DNA from: Cyclobacteriaceae bacterium
GTDB lineage: Bacteria > Bacteroidota > Bacteroidia > Cytophagales > Cyclobacteriaceae
Direction of reading: 5' to 3'
NCBI GenBank assembly: GCA_947457095.1
Contig: CANGUK010000012.1
Span: 1-35,548, forward strand
DNA length: 35,548 nt
Position numbers and translations under genes: made by a program. Below, piece after piece: positions 28,186 to 35,548 of the stretch. Below the pieces are notes generated by a model. The model saw nothing but the letters and a program-made list of their open reading frames with translations. It made no database searches and was not told where the DNA came from. Each line of letters begins with the position of its first letter. The stretch's first letter is position 1.

Positions 28186-29562
28186 TCAGTTTCGAATCCG
28201 CCATTCTTTAGGGTAATAGTTGTTTACCCGGTTACCCAAATTCTTAATCCATCCCAAAGGAAGTTTCTGATAAGTAAGTAGTACCCATCCTAGCGGGAGA
28301 TCATCAAAAACCTGGTCTTTTTTCCGCAAAAAATCCAAGGCTTCCTCTGTGGATAACTCTTGCTGAGGAAACCCGTTTTTGGGCAGCGTAGACAGGGCCC
28401 ACTCGTGGCTGGGGATCCATTCCTTTCCTTGTTTTTTGCCAAGTTCTACCCCAAAATACCGGACACTCAGCACCTGGGCTAATTTTTCCAGTTCACGCGT
28501 ATAGTCCCCATGCATTCGGAAGAAAGCATCTTGTAGCAGGTAAAATCTGCCAAACCCATCTCCTCCTACCTCTTGCTCGAGTGCAGCGGATTCCTTTTCT
28601 CCCACGCGCTTCAGGCTGTGGTGCTTGAATTCTTTGGTGGTCGGAGCTACTTGTGAATAGGCTCCTTCTGGTCTTCGCAATACCGTGATGAAAAACCCCT
28701 CTCCCGCGACCTTGTGTGGAAAAAACCGGTATCCAAAAAAAGTGCCCTCTTCGGTACTCACTTCCGTTTCCACGATACCCCAGTTCGGATCGAGTGGAAT
28801 GCGTACGGGTTCGAACGCAAATTCCTCGGTTAAAAAACGAAGGATCTCTTCGTTTTCCTTTTCGTTGAAGGTGCAGGTGGAGTAAAGTAAATACCCTCCC
28901 CCTTTGACCAATTCCCCAGCCTTGTCTACAATGCGCTTTTGTCGAGCAGAACAAAGGTTGACGTGTTCGGGAGACCACTCAGCCCGGGCCTGGGGATCTT
29001 TGCGGAACATCCCTTCTCCGGAACACGGGGCATCCACCAGTACTAGGTCAAAAAATCCATCCAGAGGAGAAAAATGCTCCGGATCGTTGTTGCTTACAAG
29101 CGTATTTCCTAATCCCCATTTTATTACATTTTCTTTGAGTATTTGCGTACGGGCAGCAATCACTTCATTGGCCACCAAAAGTCCTTCTTCACCCAGATAA
29201 CTGGAGAGCAAGGTACTTTTTCCTCCGGGTGCAGCCGCCAAATCCAAATAGACTCCTTTGGGAATTTGCAGGGATTCGAGAATGTGGGAAATAAACATGG
29301 ATGAAGCCTCTTGTACATAGTAGGCCCCCGCATGAAAGCTAGGGTCTCCAGTGAAGCTTGGCCGCTCTTCCAAAAAATAGCCGTCTTTCGCCCAGGGAAT
29401 GGGTCGTTTTGGGAAGCAAATGTCTGCCGGCTTCTTCCGATTGAGCCGAATGGAGGTTTGCGATGGGCGCTCCAATCCTTCCTTAAACAGAACAAATTCT
29501 GCAGGCCCAAGTAGCGCCTGCATTTGTACTTCAAACGCCTCCGGAAGTTGATTTTCGGCCAT
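28186..29562 (-). CDS. NOL1/NOP2/Sun (RsmF/RsmB-like) RNA cytosine methyltransferase
   Basis: YLDLAAAPGGKSTLLSSYL, LVLVDAPCSGEGMFRKDP, LLYSTCTFNEKENEEIL. Confidence 0.92.
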   Translation of the reverse strand: MAENQLPEAFEVQMQALLGPAEFVLFKEGLERPSQTSIRLNRKKPADICFPKRPIPWAKDGYFLEERPSFTGDPSFHAGAYYVQEASSMFISHILESLQIPKGVYLDLAAAPGGKSTLLSSYLGEEGLLVANEVIAARTQILKENVIKWGLGNTLVSNNDPEHFSPLDGFFDLVLVDAPCSGEGMFRKDPQARAEWSPEHVNLCSARQKRIVDKAGELVKGGGYLLYSTCTFNEKENEEILRFLTEEFAFEPVRIPLDPNWGIVETEVSTEEGTFFGYRFFPHKVAGEGFFITVLRRPEGAYSQVAPTTKEFKHHSLKRVGEKESAALEQEVGGDGFGRFYLLQDAFFRMHGDYTRELEKLAQVLSVRYFGVELGKKQGKEWIPSHEWALSTLPKNGFPQQELSTEEALDFLRKKDQVFDDLPLGWVLLTYQKLPLGWIKNLGNRVNNYYPKEWRIRN

Positions 29563-29566
29563 CTGA

Positions 29567-29574
29567 CAAATATA
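29567..29574 (-). promoter_or_regulatory. Putative -7 box of the RsmF-like gene
   Basis: Minus-strand TATATTTG matches TAnnTTTG, 4 nt before ATG at 29562. Confidence 0.5.
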
Positions 29575-29578
29575 GCGA

Positions 29579-29610
29579 ATCTAGCAGCAGATCTGCGATT
29601 GCTGCTAGAT
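29579..29610. repeat. 11-bp perfect inverted repeat between the AAA ATPase gene and the RsmF-like gene
   Basis: ATCTAGCAGCA-GATCTGCGAT-TGCTGCTAGAT; could terminate the ATPase/VWA transcript. Confidence 0.75.
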
Positions 29611-29636
29611 CCGAAAAGAATTCCATGATTTCGTAC

Positions 29637-31166
29637 TTAGGAATCGTCCTCCTCCTCTTCAAAATCATCGTCATCTTCCTCTCCCATTTCAAACATGGAG
29701 CTGAATAGGTCCTTAAATTGGAGCCCAGTGTCAAGCAATTTTTTGCTCAATTGGGAGTATTCTGCCAAGCCATGGAGTGCAAACTCCATATAGAATTCCT
29801 TTTCGTTTTCAGGTAGGGCTCCCACCAATTGGGTCACTACTTCTTCCAAACCAGGGACGCCATGCAAACCGCTTTTGTAGGCTTTGTCGCTGAGGTCACT
29901 CAAGAGGTCTAGTTCATTTCCCTCTCCAAACCAGGCCAATGGAATCACATAGGGATTGCCAGCCTTCTCCTTTTTCTTTTGCTCTGGAGATGGGAAGTAT
30001 TCTACAAATTGACTGCGGATCGCTTTACCGATCAGGTTGTAGGCCACCAATCCAGCCCCCTCTTGTTCTCCTTCGTAGACAAGTTCCACTTTTCCAGTAA
30101 TGGCAGGGATCACGCCAATCAAATCGGATATCCGAATGACTGTTGTTGACTCATTGTTTCGATACATCCGTCTCTCTGCTGCGGAAATCAAATTCTCGTA
30201 GGCAGAAATTGTCAATCGTGCAGACACGCCGCTTTTTTCATCCACAAACTCCGAATGACGAGCTTCGATAGCGATTTGTTCGATCAGGTCTTTCATCAAC
30301 TCCGGCACATGAATGCTTGCTACTGGCTTTCCTTCTAGTCGAGCTTCTTGTCCCGTGATTTTTTTGCCAATGTCAATTGACTTGGGATAGTGCGTGATGA
30401 TTTGGCTTTCAATACGGTCCTTGAGCGGCGTGACAATGCTCCCCCGGTTGGTGTAATCTTCTGGGTTGGCCGTGAAGATAAACTGGATGTCTAAGGGCAG
30501 ACGTAGTTTGAACCCACGGATTTGGATATCCCCTTCCTGTAGGATGTTAAACAACGCCACCTGAATTCGTGCTTGGAGATCTGGAAGTTCGTTGATCACA
30601 AAAATGCAGCGGTGAGAACGCGGAACGAGCCCATAGTGAATCACTCGCTCGTCGTTGTAATTTAACTTTAGCGTGGCAGCTTTGATCGGATCTACATCGC
30701 CGATCAAGTCAGCTACGGATACATCGGGTGTAGCTAATTTTTCGGCATAGCGCTCGGATCGTGGCAACCAGGAGATGGGGCATTGGTCCCCTTTTTCCTC
30801 GATCAGGTTCTTGCCAAAAGTAGTAAGCGGAAGAAGCGGATCCTCATTGAGCTCCGATCCGTAGAGAACGGGCACATACTCGTCCAAGAGAAAGGTCATC
30901 ATCCGCGCAATGCGGGTTTTGGCCTGTCCCCGCAATCCGAGCAAGTTGATGTTGTGTCGGGAAAGAATCGCCCGTTCGATGTCTGGAATGACCGTGTCTT
31001 CGTATCCCCAAACACCCTCAAATACGTTTTCCTTAGTTTTGATCTTCCGGATCAGGTTGTCTCGAAGCTCCTCTTTGATGGACTTCGGGCTGTAGCCTGC
31101 TGCCTTCAGTTGGCCAAGAGTTTTGATTTGAAGGAGCTGCTCTCCTTTAAGTTGTGCGTAATCCAT
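29637..31166 (-). CDS. MoxR/magnesium-chelatase-like AAA+ ATPase
   Basis: LLGLRGQAKTRIARM (Walker A), CIFVINELPDLQARIQVALFNILQEGDIQIRG (Walker B region), FIFTANPEDYTNRGSIVTPLKDRI; acidic C-terminus. ATG at 31166 directly follows the VWA stop. Confidence 0.88.
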   Translation of the reverse strand: MDYAQLKGEQLLQIKTLGQLKAAGYSPKSIKEELRDNLIRKIKTKENVFEGVWGYEDTVIPDIERAILSRHNINLLGLRGQAKTRIARMMTFLLDEYVPVLYGSELNEDPLLPLTTFGKNLIEEKGDQCPISWLPRSERYAEKLATPDVSVADLIGDVDPIKAATLKLNYNDERVIHYGLVPRSHRCIFVINELPDLQARIQVALFNILQEGDIQIRGFKLRLPLDIQFIFTANPEDYTNRGSIVTPLKDRIESQIITHYPKSIDIGKKITGQEARLEGKPVASIHVPELMKDLIEQIAIEARHSEFVDEKSGVSARLTISAYENLISAAERRMYRNNESTTVIRISDLIGVIPAITGKVELVYEGEQEGAGLVAYNLIGKAIRSQFVEYFPSPEQKKKEKAGNPYVIPLAWFGEGNELDLLSDLSDKAYKSGLHGVPGLEEVVTQLVGALPENEKEFYMEFALHGLAEYSQLSKKLLDTGLQFKDLFSSMFEMGEEDDDDFEEEEDDS

Positions 31167-31167
31167 G

Positions 31168-32268
31168 CTAAAAGCGTTTGGTTCGGTTTCGTCTGTAATC
31201 TTCAAAAATTAAATTGCCTAGCCCTTTCAAGCTGCTGTAATAAGCATTGCCATTGTTGACCTGCGTAAATTCTTTGACAAACTCTTTCAGGTACGGGTCT
31301 GAAGCAATCATAAAGGTGGTTACGGGTATTTTCAGTTTCCTGCATTGAGCGGCAAGCTTCAGGGTTTCTGCCAAAATCTTACTGTCAATGCCAAAGGCAT
31401 TTTTGTAGTACTTAATGCCCACCTTCAGGCAAGTAGGCTTGCCATCCGTGATCATAAAAATCTGCTTGTTGGGGTTTTTTCTTCGTCGAAGTAAATCCAT
31501 GGCGAGTTCAAGTCCAGCCACGGTATTGGTGTGGTAAGGCCCCACTTGCAGGTAGGGCAAATCCTTGATTTCAATTTGCCACGCATCATTTCCAAAGACG
31601 ATGATGTCTAGGGTATCCTTGGGGTAACGGGTTTTGATCAATTCGGCCAAGGCCATTGCCACCTTCTTGGCAGGGGTAATTCGGTCCTCTCCATATAGAA
31701 TCATGGAGTGGGAAATGTCAATCATCAAAACCGTGGAGGTTTGGGTACGCTGCTCATTTTCGACCACTTCCAAGTCATCCTCGGTCAACAGAAAATCCCC
31801 ACCAATGCCTCGATTGGCTTGGGCATTACGAAGGGAGTCAGTAAGCGCGATTTGATCGAGGTTATCTCCAAACTCATAGGCACGCCGCTCAGTACCCTGC
31901 TCCTCACCAGGCCCAGAAATATGGGTGCGGTGCTGTCCTGACTTGCTCTTTTTCAACTTCCCAAAAATCTCCTCTAGCGCACTTTTTCGGATGGTTTGTT
32001 CTGCCTTTCCGGTGATTTCAAATTTGCCCTGTTGATTTTCCTCGCTGATGTATCCCTTGGACTTGAGGTCTTCAATAAAATTGCCGATGCCATAGTCTGG
32101 ACTGGTCAGCTGGTAGCGTTTGTCCAGGTTGGTCAGCCAGCTTAGCGCTTCGGATACATCCCCACCAGTCATGGTAACTAGCTGCAAAAAAATGTCCAAT
32201 AGGCTATCAAACCGATTTTTTTCTGGATCGAGCGTGGGAATGAATTTAGTAAAGCGAAACCCTTTCAT
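31168..32268 (-). CDS. VWA-domain protein paired with the AAA+ ATPase
   Basis: MIDISHSM (DxSxS MIDAS) and FMITDGKPT. The track start at 32277 is a TTG; ATG at 32268 is preferred. Confidence 0.88.
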   Translation of the reverse strand: MKGFRFTKFIPTLDPEKNRFDSLLDIFLQLVTMTGGDVSEALSWLTNLDKRYQLTSPDYGIGNFIEDLKSKGYISEENQQGKFEITGKAEQTIRKSALEEIFGKLKKSKSGQHRTHISGPGEEQGTERRAYEFGDNLDQIALTDSLRNAQANRGIGGDFLLTEDDLEVVENEQRTQTSTVLMIDISHSMILYGEDRITPAKKVAMALAELIKTRYPKDTLDIIVFGNDAWQIEIKDLPYLQVGPYHTNTVAGLELAMDLLRRRKNPNKQIFMITDGKPTCLKVGIKYYKNAFGIDSKILAETLKLAAQCRKLKIPVTTFMIASDPYLKEFVKEFTQVNNGNAYYSSLKGLGNLIFEDYRRNRTKRF

Positions 32269-32515
32269 GGACTGCAATTAGGTAAACAAGATTCCCAAAA
32301 ATAGGGATGACCGGTACTTTCGATAGTACAACACGCAATTGGGGCATTGAGTTTTGCGGTTGGAAAAAATTTAGGCAAAAATCAGAATAGATCTTTCTCC
32401 AAGCTGCGTGAGGACCTTCTCGGATACGATTTTGGTGGCAGAAAGTTTGGAAGCAATCTGTCCTATCCTCAAGATTCACTAGCAAAAAAAGGGGAAATCT
32501 CCCTATTTTCGGGGA

Positions 32516-33466
32516 ATGATGACTGCTTCCGATCGGCATGCCCAACTACTCAAATCCACAGCCAAGCGCTTGGGCTTTGATTTTTGTGGAATTGCCAAAG
32601 CAGATTTTTTGGCGGAAGAAGCACCCAAACTCGAGGAATGGCTGCGCCGCGATTACCAAGGCCGTATGGGTTACCTCGCCAATCATTTTGATAAGCGACT
32701 CGATCCACGAAAGTTGGTGGAAGGCGCAAAGACGGTCGTTTCCCTGGTGTACAATTACTACCCAGAACGTGCACTTCCACAAGGTACTGAGGACATCAAG
32801 TTGGCCAAGTATGCCTATGGTCAGGATTACCATGACGTCATTCAAGAAAAGCTCCGGGAGTTTTTGGCTTGCCTTAGAGATGAGATAGGAGATATCCAGG
32901 GTCGTAGTTTTGTGGATTCCGCACCGATACTCGAGCGGCAATGGGCACAGCGCGCAGGGCTGGGTTGGATAGGAAAAAATAGCCTCCTTCTAAACAAGTC
33001 TATGGGTAGTTTCTTCTTTTTGGCCGAGTTGGTAATCGATCTAGAAGCAACTCCAGATCTTCCTTTGGCCAAGGACTATTGTGGCACCTGTACCGCCTGC
33101 ATGGATGCTTGTCCTACCGAGGCCATTGTAGCCCCTGGAGTAGTGGACGGTTCCCGCTGCATTTCCTACCTCACAATCGAATTGAAGGATGCCATCCCCA
33201 GCTCCTTTTCGGGAAAGATGGACAATTGGGTGTTTGGTTGCGATGTATGTCAGGACGTCTGCCCTTGGAATCGTTTTTCAAAACCAAATCAAGAGCCTGC
33301 ATTCAGCCCTTCTTCGGACTTGGAAACCTTGGCAGCACAAGATTGGAAAGAACTCACAGAAGAAACCTTCAAACGTGTTTTTGCCGGTTCGGCCGTCACA
33401 CGCACCAAGTTTAAAGGAATCAAACGAAACTTGGAGTTTATCGCCAAAGACAAATCTTCCGACTGA
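32516..33466 (+). CDS. queG: Epoxyqueuosine reductase
   Basis: GFDFCGIAKADFL, WAQRAGLGWIGKNSLLLN, CGTCTACMDACPTEAI and CDVCQDVCPWN ferredoxin motifs. Confidence 0.95.
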   Translation: MMTASDRHAQLLKSTAKRLGFDFCGIAKADFLAEEAPKLEEWLRRDYQGRMGYLANHFDKRLDPRKLVEGAKTVVSLVYNYYPERALPQGTEDIKLAKYAYGQDYHDVIQEKLREFLACLRDEIGDIQGRSFVDSAPILERQWAQRAGLGWIGKNSLLLNKSMGSFFFLAELVIDLEATPDLPLAKDYCGTCTACMDACPTEAIVAPGVVDGSRCISYLTIELKDAIPSSFSGKMDNWVFGCDVCQDVCPWNRFSKPNQEPAFSPSSDLETLAAQDWKELTEETFKRVFAGSAVTRTKFKGIKRNLEFIAKDKSSD

Positions 33467-33651
33467 GTAGTCGGTGAAAACCGAAGACCCAAGGTTGGGA
33501 TTTTGTTCCGAATTGGTCCACGAATTTTCTTCCCCTGTTTGTACCCGTTATCCAGAAAGGGACTTGGAATTTTCTTTGTTCAGGAGGAAAAAATGCAGTT
33601 TTACAGCACATTTTCACAACCTTTCCTCCCCAATTTTTGTTTCAATTGTAC

Positions 33652-33659
33652 TATATTTG
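33652..33659 (+). promoter_or_regulatory. Putative -7 box of gpmI
   Basis: TATATTTG matches TAnnTTTG, 4 nt before ATG at 33664. Confidence 0.55.
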
Positions 33660-33663
33660 CGGC

Positions 33664-35187
33664 ATGAATAAGAACGTTTTATTACTGATTTTAGATGGTT
33701 GGGGACTTGCCACCAATCCTGCAGTTTCTGCCATCGACAAGGCCAACACCCCCTTTATAGACAGCTTATTCAAAACCTATCCACATGCCAAGTTGGAGGC
33801 TTCCGGACTTGCGGTGGGCCTTCCAGAAGGCCAAATGGGCAACTCGGAAGTGGGGCACATGAACATTGGCGCGGGAAGGGTAGTCTACCAGGACTTGGTA
33901 AAAATCAATCTGGCGGTTCAGCAGGGTGAATTACTCACTCATCCTGTCTTGAGTGCAGCTTTTGCCCGAGCCAAAGCAGGAAAGAAAAAAGTGCATTTTT
34001 TAGGATTGGTATCCGATGGAGGAGTGCATGCACACATCGAGCACCTCAAGGGGCTTTGTGATGCAGCCAAACACCATGGGATGGAGGATGTATTTATCCA
34101 TGCCTTTACCGATGGCCGCGATACCGACCCTAAGGGAGGATTAGCCTACCTCGGAGACCTTCAATCTCATTTGGACCATTCGGTTGGAAAAATTGCATCC
34201 GTGATTGGCCGTTACTATGCCATGGATCGTGACAATCGATGGGAGCGCGTAAAGCTTGCTTACGACGCCATGGTTCAGGGTGAAGGAGAAAAATCGAAAA
34301 ACATACTGTCTTCCATCAAGAAGTCTTACAGCAATCAAGTAACCGACGAATTTATCCGTCCTATCATTCAAGTGGGAGAGGACAATAAACCCCTTGCAAC
34401 CATTCAAGAGGGGGATATGGTTCTCTGCTTCAATTTCCGTACGGACCGGGGTAGAGAGATTACCCAAGCGCTAAGCCAGCGAGATTTTCCGGATTTCAAC
34501 ATGAAAAAGTTGGACTTGGACTACTTGACATTGACTACCTACGACGAAACATTCACTGGGGTACAGGTTCTATTTGAAAAGGACAAGCTCAACAATACCC
34601 TTGGAGAAGTTTTGGAGAAAGCAGGGAAGAAACAAATCCGAATTGCGGAAACAGAAAAATACCCGCACGTGACCTTCTTTTTCTCTGGAGGAAGGGAAAA
34701 AGAATTTATCGGAGAAAGCAGGATTCTTTGCCCTTCACCCAAGGTGGCTACCTACGATTTGATGCCTGAAATGAGTGCTGGAGAAATCGCTCTCAAGATC
34801 ACAGGGGAGCTCAACAAGAAAAGCGCAAACTTCATCTGTCTCAATTTTGCAAACGCAGATATGGTGGGACATACCGGTGATTTTGACGCGGCCGTAAAGG
34901 CTTGTGAAGCAGTAGATGCATCGGCTGAAAAAGTGGTCAAAGCAGCTCTTGCCAATGAGTATACGGTCCTTGTAATTGCGGATCATGGCAACTCTGACGT
35001 GATGATTAACGAGGATGGTACGCCGAATACAGCGCACACGACCAACTTGGTGCCGTTTATCGTGGTAGACAAACAAAAATTTTCAGTGAAAGACGGGAAA
35101 TTGGGGGACTTAGCACCCACTATCCTTCAGTTGATGGGGGTAGGTATTCCCGAAGAAATGACGGGAGACATACTACTAGAATCATGA
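33664..35187 (+). CDS. gpmI: 2,3-bisphosphoglycerate-independent phosphoglycerate mutase
   Basis: LLILDGWGLATNP, GNSEVGHMNIGAGRVVYQDL, HAFTDGRDTDP, NFANADMVGHTGDF, VLVIADHGNSDVM. Start set at MNKNV. Confidence 0.97.
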   Translation: MNKNVLLLILDGWGLATNPAVSAIDKANTPFIDSLFKTYPHAKLEASGLAVGLPEGQMGNSEVGHMNIGAGRVVYQDLVKINLAVQQGELLTHPVLSAAFARAKAGKKKVHFLGLVSDGGVHAHIEHLKGLCDAAKHHGMEDVFIHAFTDGRDTDPKGGLAYLGDLQSHLDHSVGKIASVIGRYYAMDRDNRWERVKLAYDAMVQGEGEKSKNILSSIKKSYSNQVTDEFIRPIIQVGEDNKPLATIQEGDMVLCFNFRTDRGREITQALSQRDFPDFNMKKLDLDYLTLTTYDETFTGVQVLFEKDKLNNTLGEVLEKAGKKQIRIAETEKYPHVTFFFSGGREKEFIGESRILCPSPKVATYDLMPEMSAGEIALKITGELNKKSANFICLNFANADMVGHTGDFDAAVKACEAVDASAEKVVKAALANEYTVLVIADHGNSDVMINEDGTPNTAHTTNLVPFIVVDKQKFSVKDGKLGDLAPTILQLMGVGIPEEMTGDILLES

Positions 35188-35548
35188 AACTAAAAAACAT
35201 CTTTGCAGTACTGCTTTTAGGGATAACGCTTGCTTGCTCACCAAACCAGCAAGAACCGGCCCTAGAAAAGCTTCCATACTTTGATTTGAAAAGTTTTATC
35301 AACCTGGAGCTAAGTAAAATCGAAGGGGATTCGGTATTAAAAACCTCTGAAATTAATGGCGAGGAGCAATTAGTGGATTTGCTGTATACCTCTGAGGATT
35401 GGAAGGAAGAGCTGGCAGCATTTTACGAAGCGGACATCAATGTACCAGCCCTTGCCACTTCTTATTCTACCCGCACCACCCCCGACCAGCTCATTCACGA
35501 GCTGCTCCCTGAGTCAAAAGGCAAGGTGAAGGAGATTTCGATTCGCTA
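35184..35548 (+). CDS. Putative lipoprotein, truncated by the window end
   Basis: ATGA overlap with gpmI stop; MKLKNIFAVLLLGITLACSPNQQEP has a lipobox; open to the window end. Confidence 0.75.
   Translation, partial: MKLKNIFAVLLLGITLACSPNQQEPALEKLPYFDLKSFINLELSKIEGDSVLKTSEINGEEQLVDLLYTSEDWKEELAAFYEADINVPALATSYSTRTTPDQLIHELLPESKGKVKEISIR

Noticed and set aside
28493-28978. 161-aa minus-strand ORF within the RsmF-like gene
   Set aside because: Alternate frame rich in R/H/S typical of shadow ORFs; main frame has all catalytic motifs.
30783-31259. 158-aa plus-strand ORF opposite the AAA ATPase/VWA junction
   Set aside because: Fully antisense to two strongly supported genes; no recognisable domain.
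29637-32268. Magnesium chelatase for (bacterio)chlorophyll synthesis, or a defence-type ATPase/VWA system
   Set aside because: No pigment biosynthesis genes nearby, and the neighbours are housekeeping RNA-modification genes with no nuclease or effector; kept as a MoxR-like/VWA pair of unknown function.
33459-33474. Small hairpin CCGACT-GAGT-AGTCGG at the queG stop
   Set aside because: Only 6 bp with no T tract; not enough to call a terminator.

Overview
The window is a chromosomal segment that looks like Bacteroidota, probably a Cytophagales/Cyclobacteriaceae-type organism. The lineage is inferred from TAnnTTTG promoter boxes, a GldB homologue and general protein style. Two tRNA genes (Gly-GCC, Leu-UAA) open the window. 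They are followed by mostly housekeeping genes: alpha-glucan phosphorylase, carboxylesterase, M28 peptidase, PD40 protein, FeS-type photolyase/cryptochrome, lysA, a histidine kinase/response regulator pair, dipeptide epimerase, M14 peptidase and rlmF. Next comes a compact minus-strand Wzx/Wzy-type polysaccharide cluster (15.5-26.2 kb) with SLBB export protein, chain-length protein, flippase, GT2, methyltransferase, O-antigen polymerase/ligase and two GT4 genes. The window ends with gldB, nth, an RsmF/NOL1-type methyltransferase, a MoxR-like AAA ATPase plus VWA pair, queG, gpmI and a partial lipoprotein gene. I see no convincing undescribed defence or mobile system. The observations most worth checking are: (1) four genes with a -7-like box exactly 4 nt before ATG, suggesting leaderless mRNAs; (2) an 8-bp inverted repeat made of two opposed -7 boxes in a divergent promoter; (3) a 42-codon gene remnant in the only sizeable gap of the polysaccharide cluster; (4) intergenic repeats sharing GCAGATCTGCG; (5) a nested 13+8 bp inverted repeat upstream of the phosphorylase gene; (6) a terminator-like hairpin touching the photolyase ATG; (7) a MoxR-like/VWA pair with an unusual N-E Walker B. 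All family calls are from reading the supplied translations; no database search was run.
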